45,438 nucleotides of DNA, taken from assembly GCA_030426085.1 (NCBI GenBank), contig JAUHYW010000081.1:1-45438 (forward strand). The letters are read 5' to 3'. A program made the translations under genes and the position numbers. Positions 15,213 through 24,963 of the stretch are shown one piece after another. The stretch's first letter is position 1. Each line of letters begins with the position of its first letter. The DNA is from a bacterium (GTDB lineage: Bacteria > Myxococcota_A > Bradymonadia > UBA7976 > UBA1532). The notes beneath the pieces are model-generated. The model worked only from the letters and a program-made list of their open reading frames with translations, was not told where the DNA came from and did no database searches.

Positions 15213-17723
15213 TCAGCGCGCCCGGCGCCGCAGCAGGCCGAGCACGAGCAGCGCGAGCCACGGGGTGGGGCTCGACGAGCGCCCCGGCACGGCGCATCCG
15301 GTGGTGCCGCCGTCGGCCGGGACGTCGGGCTCGGCGCCGATGCCGGCGTCGACCACCGTGGCGTCGGGCGGCAGATCCATGTCGACCGGGTCTTCGACCT
15401 CCGGCGGCTCGTCGAGCACCGTCTCGTCCTCGGTCATCGGCCGGGCCGACTGCCAGTCGGCGATGCACTGGGCGGTGCCGGCGTCGACCACGCACCGCTG
15501 GCGCTCGGGGCAGCGCACCCCGAGGCACGGGTCGGGCGCGCAGGCCCCGTCGACGCAGGTCTCGCCCTCGGGGCAGGCGTCGGGGTCGCACCCGTCGGCC
15601 ACGCACAGCCGGTCGATGCACAGCTCGCCGGCCACGCAGGGCGGGGTGCAGCCGGTCGGCTGGCACAGGCCGTCGACGCAGGCCTCGCCCGCCGCGCAGC
15701 TCAGCGCGGCGCAGCTGAATACGCACTGCCCCTCGCGGCAGAAGTTGCCCTCACCGCAGTCGACCCCGGCGCAGGGGTCGGGCACGCACGCCTCGCCGAT
15801 GCACATCTCGCCGGCCGGGCAGCCGGTGTGGGCGCAGACGTCGGGGCCGCAGGCGCCGTCGGCGCAGACCTCGTCGGCGGGGCACTCGACGTCGGCGCAG
15901 GCGTCGAAGCAGACCCCGCCCCGGCAGATCTCGCCGGCGGGGCACTCGACGCCGGCGCACAGGGGCACGCAGGCGTCGCGCAGGCACTGCATGTCGTCGG
16001 GGCAGCGGCGGTCGCGGTCGCAGGGCCAGGCGCACAGGCCCTCGACGCAGCGGGTGCCGTCGGGGCAGGCGGCGTCTTCGTCGACCACCCCGTCGCAGTC
16101 GGCGTCGACGCCATTGCACAGGTCGGGCGGCAGCGCGCCGCAGCCCCCGCAGGCGTTGCGGACGGTCTCGTCGATCTCGCCGTCGCAGTCCTCGTCGGTG
16201 CCGTCGCAGGTCTCGGCGATCGCGCCCACCGTCGCCCGGCAGATCACGTCGCCCCGGGCCGAGCAGACCCGGACCCCCTCGGCGCAGGCCCCCGGCAGGC
16301 CGGTGGGGCACGGCGTCGCCTCGATCACCGGGGCGCCGTCGAGCCGCTGGTCGGTCAGCCCGTCGCAGTCGTTGTCGATCGCGTCGCACACCTCGGGGTT
16401 GCCGTCGGGCACACACAGGTAGCGGTCGCAGGCGTCGCCGATGCCGTCCCCGTCGCTGTCGTCCTGGCTGCGGTTGATCACCTTGGGGCAGTTGTCGCAG
16501 GCGTCCCCCACCCCGTCCCCGTCCTCGTCGGCCTGATCGGGGTTGGGCACGTCGGGGCAGTTGTCCTCGATGCCGCACAGCCCGTCCTCGTCCAGGTCGA
16601 CGCAGATGCCGCCCAGCGAGCGCTCGAGCGTCAGCAGCGCCAGGGCGTGGCTCGACACCTGCGACCACCCGCCGGGGCCGATGCCGTCGTCCCACGCGCC
16701 GGCCGGGGTCTGCCACTGCAAGAGGGTGTAGGCGAAGTCGAAGTAGGCGCTCGTCGGCTCCTCGGGGAAGCCCAGCGCGGCCGGCTCACGCTCGCCGAAG
16801 TCGTCGTGGTACAGCGCGCCGCCGAGGCCGTCGTCCTCGGAGACCGCCAGGGCCTTCTCGGCGGCCCAGAAGTAGTAGTAGGCCCCGATGTCGCCGAAGC
16901 CGCCGATGGCGGTGTCGGTCTGCCAGTTCAGGGCGGCCCAGGCCAGCGCGCTCTGCACCCGGGGGTCGCCGGCGGGCACGCCCGACAGCCGGTGGCACCA
17001 CACCCCCGACGCGGTCATCGTCGAGGCCGAATCCGGCCAGCCGCCGCCCGGCGAGTAGGCCAGCCCGCCGTCGGGGTTCTGGTCCTGCATCAGGTAGTTG
17101 ACCACGTTGGGCAGCGGCGCGGCGGCGCCCTCGACCCACGCCTCGGACGCGGCGAGCGCGGCCACCGCGAAGGTCGTCGTCGTCAGCGGCCCGGTGCCCG
17201 GGTTGCGGGGGGCGCCGTAGCTCCAGCTCCCGTTCTGCTCCTGGTTGCGCTGGAGGGCGACGACGCCGTTGGCGAGGGCCTGGCGGGTGGTGACCGCGGC
17301 CCCGATCTCGTCGGGCCCGAGCCCGGCCTGCCACGCGCTCAGGGCCATCAGCGCGCCGCCGGTCTCGTAGCTCGACGCGTTCTGGTTGGGGTTGGTCAGC
17401 CCGGGGGTGGTCGAGATGATGGTGTCCATCAGGCGGATGGTCATCGCCTGGTCGAGCGGCTCGAGGCCCTCGAAGCCCAGCCGGCGGCCCTCCCAGCCGA
17501 TGCCGTCGGTCTGCTCGAGCACCGCGAGCAGCGCCAGCGGGCTCTCCCGATCCTGCCGTACGTTGCCCCGACCGGCCTCCTGCTGGCGGATCCAGTCGAT
17601 GCCCCGGTCGATGGCCTCGTCCACCGCGCAGGCGAAGGGCGTGCCCCCGCATTGAGCGGCGGCGTCGAGGGGGATGAAGGCGATGAAGGACGACAGCGCG
17701 GCAGCGGCCAGCCAACGATACAT
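15213..17723 (-). CDS. MYXO-CTERM surface protein: alpha-toroid plus TSP3, MopE-like and Cys-rich repeats
   Basis: The 836-residue protein has a signal peptide (MYRWLAAAALSSFIAFIPLDAAAQ). An alpha/alpha-toroid-like domain follows (about 25-380), with prenyltransferase/squalene-cyclase-like repeats (SPLALLAVLEQ, NGSWSYG, GGLAYSPGG). Two thrombospondin type-3 loops (DEDGDGVGDACDNCP, DSDGDGIGDACD) come next. Three short MopE-like loops (CDAIDNDCDG, CDGTDEDCDG, CNGVDADCDG) and about nine Cys-rich units (CPxGExCxxGxC) lead to an acidic Asp/Pro linker. The final 29 residues form a MYXO-CTERM signal: Cys, hydrophobic helix, RRRAR. Such tails are cut and sorted to the cell surface by myxosortase. The loops should bind calcium. 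Its partner or substrate is unknown. A GGGGAG site supports the start at 17723. Confidence 0.88.
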   Translation of the reverse strand: MYRWLAAAALSSFIAFIPLDAAAQCGGTPFACAVDEAIDRGIDWIRQQEAGRGNVRQDRESPLALLAVLEQTDGIGWEGRRLGFEGLEPLDQAMTIRLMDTIISTTPGLTNPNQNASSYETGGALMALSAWQAGLGPDEIGAAVTTRQALANGVVALQRNQEQNGSWSYGAPRNPGTGPLTTTTFAVAALAASEAWVEGAAAPLPNVVNYLMQDQNPDGGLAYSPGGGWPDSASTMTASGVWCHRLSGVPAGDPRVQSALAWAALNWQTDTAIGGFGDIGAYYYFWAAEKALAVSEDDGLGGALYHDDFGEREPAALGFPEEPTSAYFDFAYTLLQWQTPAGAWDDGIGPGGWSQVSSHALALLTLERSLGGICVDLDEDGLCGIEDNCPDVPNPDQADEDGDGVGDACDNCPKVINRSQDDSDGDGIGDACDRYLCVPDGNPEVCDAIDNDCDGLTDQRLDGAPVIEATPCPTGLPGACAEGVRVCSARGDVICRATVGAIAETCDGTDEDCDGEIDETVRNACGGCGALPPDLCNGVDADCDGVVDEDAACPDGTRCVEGLCAWPCDRDRRCPDDMQCLRDACVPLCAGVECPAGEICRGGVCFDACADVECPADEVCADGACGPDVCAHTGCPAGEMCIGEACVPDPCAGVDCGEGNFCREGQCVFSCAALSCAAGEACVDGLCQPTGCTPPCVAGELCIDRLCVADGCDPDACPEGETCVDGACAPDPCLGVRCPERQRCVVDAGTAQCIADWQSARPMTEDETVLDEPPEVEDPVDMDLPPDATVVDAGIGAEPDVPADGGTTGCAVPGRSSSPTPWLALLVLGLLRRRAR

Positions 17724-17826
17724 GGGTAGTCTCCCCAGTCCGGTCGAGCTTGTGGCGAAGGCGAATGAGTGCACCATGTAGATTGCCCCACGTCTACGCG
17801 CGGCGGATCTTACACGGGCGTTTCAC

Positions 17827-17890
17827 CTCCCCCATGTGTCGGGGGAGTCACTTCGGGTCGCGGGTGCCACAAATCCCCGGGGTCGGGGAT
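17827..17890 (-). terminator. Two GC-rich hairpins after the prlC/DUF7226 operon
   Basis: Reading the minus strand past the stop at 17904, ATCCCCG-ACCC-CGGGGAT (17890-17873) is a 7-bp stem with a 4-nt loop followed by TTTG, the shape of a short intrinsic terminator. A second 7-bp stem, CTCCCCC/GGGGGAG with a 7-nt loop, lies at 17827-17847. Confidence 0.5.
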
Positions 17891-17903
17891 CGGGAGGGGC
17901 GGG

Positions 17904-18452
17904 TCAGAACAGGTCGAGCTGGGTCGCCTTGCTCGTCGAGCCGGCCGGCTTCTGGTCGCCGTGGCGCTCGGGCGGAGGCTGGCTGGCGGGGTGCCGCGGG
18001 GCGCGCTCGAGCGACTCGCCGAGCACGTGCCGCCGCCAGGCGAGCAGGCCCGAGGCCCGGCGGCGGGCGGTCTCGGCGCCCAGGCGGCTGTTGCGGAACA
18101 GGCGCTCGGTCAGCGCGTCGATGTCCGGCGCCTTGCGGGCGAGCAGGTCGGGCGCGACGACCTGCACCACCGGGCACTGCTCGATGATGCGGGCGTAGAG
18201 CTGACGCTCGGCGGCGGTGCCCTTGGTGGTCTCCATCAGCCGCTCGCCCATGTCGGTCAGCCGCGGCTCGTCGCCCTCCATGTGCACCAGCCCCAGCACC
18301 CGGGCGGCGTGCAGCCGGTACTGCACATGCCGCCGGCTGTACTGGGTCCAGTCCTCGATCGCCGCCAGCGTCTTGCAGCCGCGCCACACGGCGTGGGCCA
18401 CGTAGCGCACCGTGTCGAGGTCGTTGGCCTGGGGGATGTCGAGCGTCTGCAT
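17904..18452 (-). CDS. Winged-helix-like DUF7226-type protein, coupled to prlC
   Basis: The 182-residue protein starts at an ATG that overlaps the stop of the oligopeptidase gene (ATGA), so the two are co-translated. The sequence LDTVRYVAHAVWRGCKTLAAIEDWTQYSRRHVQYRLHAAR followed by VLGLV resembles the helix-turn-helix plus C-terminal helical region often called DUF7226. That region is otherwise seen in restriction-modification and helicase-linked proteins. Residues about 145-182 form a charged, disordered tail (PPPERHGDQKP) ending in DLF. The family name is from memory and uncertain. A DNA- or protein-binding adaptor is plausible, but no function can be stated. Confidence 0.75.
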   Translation of the reverse strand: MQTLDIPQANDLDTVRYVAHAVWRGCKTLAAIEDWTQYSRRHVQYRLHAARVLGLVHMEGDEPRLTDMGERLMETTKGTAAERQLYARIIEQCPVVQVVAPDLLARKAPDIDALTERLFRNSRLGAETARRRASGLLAWRRHVLGESLERAPRHPASQPPPERHGDQKPAGSTSKATQLDLF

Positions 18453-20527
18453 CAGCGGCCTCCGGCGACGGGGGCCGGCGGCGCGATGCCGGCCCGGGCG
18501 AAGAGCGGTTCGATGTCGGGGCCCCGGCCCATGAACGCGGCGTACGACTCGGCCGGGTCGCGGCTGTTGCCCCGGGCCAGGATCTCGCGGCGGAAGGCCA
18601 GCCCCACCTCGCGGTCGAAGAGCTTGTCCCCGGCGAACCGGGTGAAGGCGTCGGCGTCGAGCACCTCGGCCCACTTGTAGCTGTAGTAGCCCGCCGCGTA
18701 GCCCACCGGGTTGGCGAACAGGTGGGGGAAGGCGGCGATCATCGCGTAGTCGTCGGGCAGCGCGGTGGGGGTGAAGCGGGCGAGCACCGTCCGGGCGTAG
18801 GCCATCACGTCCCCGTCCCGGGCCGGGTCGTAATCCCGATGCAGCGCCAGATCGACCGTCGCGAAGCCGAGCTGGCGCAGCATCTGGTACGCCTTGCGGA
18901 AGGTCCGGGCGGCCTCCATCTTCTCCAGCAGCGTATCGGGCAGCGGCGCGCCGGTCTCGTAGTGCCGGGCGAAGAGGTTCAGCGCCGGGCGCTGGCGGCA
19001 CCAGTTCTCCATGATCTGGCTGGGCAGCTCGACGAAGTCCCACGCCACCGACGTGCCGGCCAGCGGGCGCAGCTCGACGGTGGTCAGCAGGCTGTGCAGC
19101 AGGTGGCCGAACTCGTGGAAGACGGTCTCGACCTCGCGGGGCTCGAGCAGCGCCGGGCGGTCGGGGCCGGGCGGGGTCAGGTTGGCCGCGATGACCCCGA
19201 CGTGCGGCTCGCCCTTCGCCGGATCACCGAAGCGCAGCGGCCGCATCCAGGCCCCGCCCCGCTTGCCGTCCCGGGGGTGCAGGTCGACGTAGAACACGCC
19301 CAGCCGGCGGTCGCCCTCCTCGACGGCGTAGACCCGCACCGCCTCGTGCCACACCGGGTGGTCGTCCAGGCGGGTGAAGCGCACCCCGTAGAGCTTGCCG
19401 ACGATGGCGTACAGCCCCTCGATGACCCGGTCGGCCTCGAACCACGGGCGCAGGGCCTCGTCGTCGAGGTCGAAGCGGGCCTTGCGCAGCTTCTCGGCGT
19501 AATAGGCCAGCGACCACGGCTCGATGGGCGGCGCATCGGGGCCCTCGAGCTCGCGGCGGAAGGCCAGCAGCGCGGCGTGATCGGCCGCCGCCGCCTCGAC
19601 CGAGCGGCCCTCCAGCGTGCGGATGAACTCGGCCGCCGCCGCCCCGGACTTCGCCATGCGCCGCTCGGTGAGCAGATCGGCGATGTCGGGGTAGCCCAGC
19701 AGCCCGGCCCGGGCCCGGCGCAGCTCGAGGATGCGGGCGACCCGCGGCCGGTTGTCGTGGGGCGCCGCGGTGGCCCGGGTGGTGTAGGCCCGCCAGAAGC
19801 GCTCGCGCACGGCGGCGTCGTCGAGGTGGGTCATGATCGAGGTGTAGCTCGGCCCGTCGAGGCCGAAGCGCCAGCCCGCCACGCCCCGGCGCTCGGCGGC
19901 CGCCCGGGCCGCGGCGCGGGCGCTCTCGGGCAGCCCGGCGAGCTGCGCCTCGTCTTCGGCGACCCACTCGAAGGCGTCGGTCGCGTCAACCACCGCCTGG
20001 GCGTAGGCGTTGGTCAGCTCGGCCAGCTCGACGTCGATCTTCTCCAGCCGGGCTTTGGCCTCGGGCTCGAGGTCGGCGCCCTGCCGCCGGAACCCGGCCA
20101 GCGTCTCGTCGAGCAGCCGGGCCCGCACCGGATCGAGGCCCTGCGCTTCGTCGGACGCGGCGTAGGCCGACAGCGCCGCCCACAGCTTCGGATCGTGGGG
20201 GATGGCCGCGAAGAACCCGCTGACCTTCGGGTGCACCGCGTTGTACGCCGCCCGCAGATCGGGATCGCCGAGCAGCCCCTGGAGGTGGTTGACCAGCCCG
20301 TAGGCCTCCTCCAGCGGCTCGGTCGCCCGGTCGTAGGCCAGCAGCGTATTCGCGAACGTGCGCGGCCCGGGTTGCTCGGCGACGGCCTCGAGCGCCGCCC
20401 GCGAGCGGTCGAGCAGGTGGGCGATGGCCGGCTCGACGTGGTCGGGGCGGATGCGATCGAAGGGCAGCCGCGCGTGGCGGGTGACCAGGGGGTTGCCTTC
20501 GAGGGACGGATCGGTGTGGCTCTTCAT
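18452..20527 (-). CDS. prlC: Oligopeptidase A, M3-family zinc metallopeptidase
   Basis: The 691-residue protein is full length for the M3A family. The zinc motif HEFGH has His471, Glu472 and His475, and the third ligand region DFVELPSQIMENW follows about 25-30 residues later. The C-terminal substrate loop (FANPVGYAAGYYSYKWAEVLDADAF) is also typical of oligopeptidase A. There is no signal peptide. The enzyme degrades short cytosolic peptides, including cleaved signal peptides. Its TATCCT hexamer lies 8 nt before the ATG without a Shine-Dalgarno. The region upstream of that hexamer contains the left 23-bp direct repeat of the adjacent cassette, so the insertion abuts its promoter. It is followed by an overlapping DUF7226-type gene. 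Confidence 0.94.
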   Translation of the reverse strand: MKSHTDPSLEGNPLVTRHARLPFDRIRPDHVEPAIAHLLDRSRAALEAVAEQPGPRTFANTLLAYDRATEPLEEAYGLVNHLQGLLGDPDLRAAYNAVHPKVSGFFAAIPHDPKLWAALSAYAASDEAQGLDPVRARLLDETLAGFRRQGADLEPEAKARLEKIDVELAELTNAYAQAVVDATDAFEWVAEDEAQLAGLPESARAAARAAAERRGVAGWRFGLDGPSYTSIMTHLDDAAVRERFWRAYTTRATAAPHDNRPRVARILELRRARAGLLGYPDIADLLTERRMAKSGAAAAEFIRTLEGRSVEAAAADHAALLAFRRELEGPDAPPIEPWSLAYYAEKLRKARFDLDDEALRPWFEADRVIEGLYAIVGKLYGVRFTRLDDHPVWHEAVRVYAVEEGDRRLGVFYVDLHPRDGKRGGAWMRPLRFGDPAKGEPHVGVIAANLTPPGPDRPALLEPREVETVFHEFGHLLHSLLTTVELRPLAGTSVAWDFVELPSQIMENWCRQRPALNLFARHYETGAPLPDTLLEKMEAARTFRKAYQMLRQLGFATVDLALHRDYDPARDGDVMAYARTVLARFTPTALPDDYAMIAAFPHLFANPVGYAAGYYSYKWAEVLDADAFTRFAGDKLFDREVGLAFRREILARGNSRDPAESYAAFMGRGPDIEPLFARAGIAPPAPVAGGR

Positions 20528-20535
20528 CGCCGGGG

Positions 20536-20541
20536 AGGATA
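20536..20541 (-). promoter_or_regulatory. Candidate -10 of prlC, 8 nt from the start codon
   Basis: TATCCT on the minus strand lies 8 nt before the prlC ATG. A GTGATC at 20564-20559, 17 nt further upstream, could be a weak -35. It overlaps the left direct repeat. No Shine-Dalgarno lies between the hexamer and the ATG, consistent with a leaderless transcript. Confidence 0.35.
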
Positions 20542-20552
20542 GCCGGAGTCGG

Positions 20553-20575
20553 CGCCGAGATCACCCGCCACGGCG
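20553..20575 (+). repeat. Left 23-bp direct repeat flanking the GNAT/TPR cassette
   Basis: Twenty-three bases beginning CGCCGAGATC and ending CCACGGCG match 22 of 23 positions in the same orientation at 22963-22985; the single difference is A versus G at position 11. The two copies bracket the AT-richer cassette exactly and could be a target duplication or att-like sites. Confidence 0.7.
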
Positions 20576-20656
20576 ATCGTGCCCCGAAGCCCCAGTGACC
20601 CGCTCACCCACGCCCAGCGCGTCGAACCGGCGCCCCCGCCCTGCCGGCAGAGCCGG

Positions 20657-20675
20657 CCTGTATGGCCCGTACAGG
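20657..20675. terminator. Short inverted repeat downstream of the TPR-like gene
   Basis: CCTGTA and TACAGG (6 bp) flank a 7-nt loop 8 nt past the minus-strand stop at 20684. A neighbouring GCCGGC-AGA-GCCGGC direct/palindromic pair adds structure. This may be a transcript end or a recombination-site remnant. Confidence 0.3.
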
Positions 20676-20683
20676 TGCAGTCG

Positions 20684-22299
<1,616 letters not shown>

Positions 22300-22300
<1 letters not shown>

Positions 22301-22884
22301 CACAGTCGTCGCTCGTCGGCCCAGGCTTTGAGGGCGCGGAGTCGGTCGAGGTTGAAATATACGGGCATCGTGCCCTCCGGGGCGAGCCAGTCGAATGGCT
22401 TCTCTCCTATCTGGCCGCCCAGATCGCGGTAGAAGCCTATGGTCGAGGGCACGTCGAGCGCGCCCAGGAGCATGCCTTCCCTCTCCGAGTGCAAGGCGAA
22501 CTCGGCGACGAGGCCCAGCGCGAGCGTGCCCACACCTGCGTTGCAGCGATGTGGTGCGACCTCGATGAAGTCGAGCCGCAGGCATGGAGGCGGCCCCTTG
22601 AGCCGATATCGTCTTTTCAGTGCGACGGCGAAGGTCGCCTCGCCGGTCTCTGCCTCGAGCCCGACGAGCCCGACTCGGGCGCGGGTGAAGATACGCTTCC
22701 AACTCCACCGCCGGTGCGGCGCGTCCTCCGGTCGGGCATCGGGCCACGTCTGGTCGATCTGATCAGCGAGCCCGTAGGCGTTCGACTCGAGGCGGAGCGT
22801 CGGGCCGGACTTCAGCCGCCAACGGGAGGTACACCAACCCGAGGGCAGGCTGAGCGGTCCCGTGTGCCTCTTTCGCAAGTGCAC
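22300..22884 (-). CDS. GNAT-fold N-acetyltransferase-like protein of the inserted cassette
   Basis: The 194-residue protein starts at GTG 22884, with GAGAGG about 10 nt upstream. The segment LRLDFIEVAPHRCNAGVGTLALGLVAEFALHSEREGMLLGALDVPSTIGFYRDLG fits GNAT motif A (beta4-loop-alpha3) and motif B. The R/QxxGxG/A CoA-binding loop appears here as RCNAGVGTLA, a weak match. Acceptor substrate is unknown. The N-terminal start is uncertain: an ATG at 22894 in another frame encodes only about 43 residues before stopping. It is first in a two-gene unit with the TPR-like gene, driven by a good promoter at 22918-22946. Lower GC (one 60-nt line counted by hand is 60%) suggests recent acquisition. Confidence 0.75.
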
Positions 22885-22917
22885 CGATGGTCATCCTCTC
22901 GCCGTCCCGTCCCGCGA

Positions 22918-22946
22918 CGGATAGCACTTCCCTTCGGGCGGGACAA
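22918..22946 (-). promoter_or_regulatory. Sigma70-like promoter of the GNAT/TPR cassette
   Basis: On the minus strand TTGTCC (22946-22941) and TATCCG (22923-22918) are separated by exactly 17 nt, placing transcription start near 22911, about 27 nt before the GTG start. It lies just inside the right direct repeat, so the cassette brings its own promoter. Confidence 0.5.
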
Positions 22947-22962
22947 GCTGCCGCCCGTGACC

Positions 22963-22985
22963 CGCCGAGATCGCCCGCCACGGCG
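22963..22985 (+). repeat. Right 23-bp direct repeat flanking the GNAT/TPR cassette
   Basis: This copy matches the one at 20553-20575 in 22 of 23 positions and in the same orientation. It sits upstream of the plus-strand dioxygenase gene. The sequence beyond each end of the two copies is unrelated, so the similarity stops sharply. Confidence 0.7.
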
Positions 22986-23062
22986 GCGCCTTGCATCGAA
23001 CCGGGCCCGTCCCTATGGTGCGCGCGGCCGCACGCGGCGGCCCGGATGTCAGGAGGTGCGCC

Positions 23063-24001
23063 ATGGCAGCCCACGCCGGGGTCCCGGTCATCGACGTGCG
23101 GCGGTACGACGCCGCCACCATCCGCGCCGTCGGCGACGCGCTCGGCGAGCACGGGTTCGTCTCCATCGTCGGCCACGGGGTCGACCCGGCGCTGCTCGCC
23201 CGGGGCTTCGAGACCGCCGCCGACCTCTTCGCGCTGCCGCCCCCGGTGCTCGCGGCCTACGAGCGCCCCGACATCGGCCGCCAGCGGGGCTACGTGCCCT
23301 TCCGCCGGGAGAGCGCCGTCGGCGGGCTGGCCCCCGACCTCAAGGCGTTCTGGCACGTCGGCCGCGACCTGCCCCCCGAACACCCGCTGGTGCGGCGGGG
23401 CCTGATGCCCCCCAACCCGTGGCCCGCCGAGCGGCCGCTGTTCGCCCCGGTCATGCGCGCCGTCTACCGCGAGCTGGAGCGGGTGGCCCTGGCGATGCTC
23501 GACGCGCTCGCGGTCTACCTCGGCGCCGACCCCCGGGCGCTGCGGGACATGGTGCGGGACGGCAACAGCGTGCTGCGCATCATCGACTACCCCGAGGTGC
23601 GCGACGCCGAGCCGGGCGCGGTGCGGGCCGCGGCCCACGAAGACATCAACCTGCTGACCGTCCTGCCCGCCGCCACCCGCCCCGGGCTCGAGCTGCTGAC
23701 CCGCGACGGCCGCTGGCTGCCCATCGAGTCGGCCCCCGGCGCGCTCATCTGCGACACCGGGGACATGATGCAGCTCCTCAGCGGCGGTCGGCTGCCGGCG
23801 GTCACCCACCGGGTGGTCAACCCGGTGGACGCCGACGGCGGGCGGCGCTCGATGCCGTTCTTCCTGCACCCCCGCCCCGACGCCCGGCTGGGGCTGCCCG
23901 GCCCCGACGGCCGGACCGACGGCGTGCTGGCCCACGACTTCCTGCTCGAGCGCCTCGCCGCCAACTACCGGACGCCGACCGACCCCGCGAGGCCCCGGTG
24001 A
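23063..24001 (+). CDS. 2-oxoglutarate/Fe(II) dioxygenase, isopenicillin N synthase family
   Basis: The 312-residue protein carries the DIOX_N domain (VPVIDVRRYDAATIRAVGDALGEHGFVSIVGHGV) and the 2OG-FeII oxygenase core. Iron ligands are His192 and Asp194 (HED) and His249 (THR); RRS at 261-263 is the 2-oxoglutarate-binding RxS; PFFLHP closes the core. Members oxidise small molecules, but the substrate cannot be inferred here. AGGAGG lies 7 nt before the ATG. Its stop overlaps the GTG start of RNase HIII (GTGA), so the two are co-translated, although no shared pathway is evident. Confidence 0.9.
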   Translation: MAAHAGVPVIDVRRYDAATIRAVGDALGEHGFVSIVGHGVDPALLARGFETAADLFALPPPVLAAYERPDIGRQRGYVPFRRESAVGGLAPDLKAFWHVGRDLPPEHPLVRRGLMPPNPWPAERPLFAPVMRAVYRELERVALAMLDALAVYLGADPRALRDMVRDGNSVLRIIDYPEVRDAEPGAVRAAAHEDINLLTVLPAATRPGLELLTRDGRWLPIESAPGALICDTGDMMQLLSGGRLPAVTHRVVNPVDADGGRRSMPFFLHPRPDARLGLPGPDGRTDGVLAHDFLLERLAANYRTPTDPARPR

Positions 24002-24897
24002 GCAGCCACACCATCAAGCTCGACCCCATCGAGGCCCCCGCCGCCCGCCGCTTCTTCGAAGAGCACGGCTTCGAGTTCCGCGACGCGCCGCACGCCTTCT
24101 GGCAGGCCCGGGGCCCCGGCTGCAACGCCACGTTCTATCTGTCGGGCAAGCTGCTGCTGCAAGGCAAGGAGGCCGACGTCTACCGCGGCCTCATGGGCGA
24201 CGAGACCCCCGAGGCCCGGCCCTACTACCGCGCGCTCTCCAAGCACCCCAAGCCCCCGCCGGTCGCCTGGATCGGGACCGACGAGACCGGCAAGGGCGAC
24301 TACTTCGGCCCGCTGGTGGTCGCCGGGGTCGTCTGCGAGCCGGCCCACCTCGAGATCCTGGCCACGCTGGGCGTCGACGACAGCAAGGCGGTGTCCGACG
24401 GCAAGGTGCCCGAGCTGGAGAAGGCCATCGTCGGCCTCTGCCGCCACGAGGTCATGTTCATCAGCCCGCCGACCTACAACCGGCTGCACGGCAAGATGGG
24501 CAACGTGAACAAGGTCATGTGCTGGGCCCACGCCAAGGTCATCGAGAACCTGCTGGCCGCCGAGACCGACCCTCGCCCCGACTGGATCCTGATCGACCGC
24601 TTCGCCCCCGACCACCAGATGAAGCGCGCGCTGGGCCCGCTCGCCCGCGAGGTCCGGTTCGCCCAGCGCCCCAAGGCCGAGGAGGATCCGGCCGTCGCCG
24701 CCGCCTCGATCATCGCCCGGGCGGCCTACCTGCGGGGGCTGGCCTCGCTCGGCCGCAAGTACGGGATGAAGCTGCCCGGCGGCGCCGGCAACCCGGTGCT
24801 CACCGCCGGCCGGCGATTCCTCGACACCCACGGCCGCGACGCGCTGGGCGAGGTGGGCAAGCTGCACTTCTCGACGACGCAGCAGATCGGCGGCTGA
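23998..24897 (+). CDS. rnhC: Ribonuclease HIII
   Basis: The 299-residue protein starts at GTG 23998 and overlaps the dioxygenase stop. Residues about 1-85 resemble the TBP-like N-terminal substrate-binding domain of RNase HIII (CNATFYLSGKLLLQGKEAD). The catalytic domain begins GTDETGKGDYFGPLVVAGV, with Asp95 and Glu96, followed by DDSK at 127-130, ILIDRF and EEDPAVAAASIIARA. The GKGDYFGP form and the N-terminal domain point to type III rather than type II. It cleaves RNA in RNA/DNA hybrids, including R-loops and primer remnants. Type III is best known from Firmicutes and a few other phyla. Confidence 0.9.
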   Translation: MSSHTIKLDPIEAPAARRFFEEHGFEFRDAPHAFWQARGPGCNATFYLSGKLLLQGKEADVYRGLMGDETPEARPYYRALSKHPKPPPVAWIGTDETGKGDYFGPLVVAGVVCEPAHLEILATLGVDDSKAVSDGKVPELEKAIVGLCRHEVMFISPPTYNRLHGKMGNVNKVMCWAHAKVIENLLAAETDPRPDWILIDRFAPDHQMKRALGPLAREVRFAQRPKAEEDPAVAAASIIARAAYLRGLASLGRKYGMKLPGGAGNPVLTAGRRFLDTHGRDALGEVGKLHFSTTQQIGG

Positions 24898-24950
24898 CGA
24901 TCCCGCCCGCCCGGTGACGCCGCCCTCTGGCCCCCCGCCGCCGGGCGCTG

Positions 24951-24956
24951 TATCGT
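24951..24956 (+). promoter_or_regulatory. Candidate -10 of coaE, 7 nt from the start codon
   Basis: TATCGT ends 7 nt before the ATG at 24964 and no Shine-Dalgarno is present. No good -35 is seen at 16-18 nt upstream. The geometry matches the other leaderless candidates in this window. Confidence 0.3.
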
Positions 24957-24963
24957 CGGCCCC

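Noticed and set aside
15165-17729. Plus-strand frame of 854 codons opposite the MYXO-CTERM gene
   Set aside because: The minus strand carries a signal peptide, TSP3 loops and a sorting tail; the plus frame has no recognisable domain.
22763-22894. Small minus-strand peptide starting at ATG 22894 (about 43 residues)
   Set aside because: It overlaps the GNAT gene start in another frame. The GTG at 22884 with GAGAGG at proper spacing gives the longer, domain-bearing product. A regulatory leader peptide cannot be excluded but is not supported.
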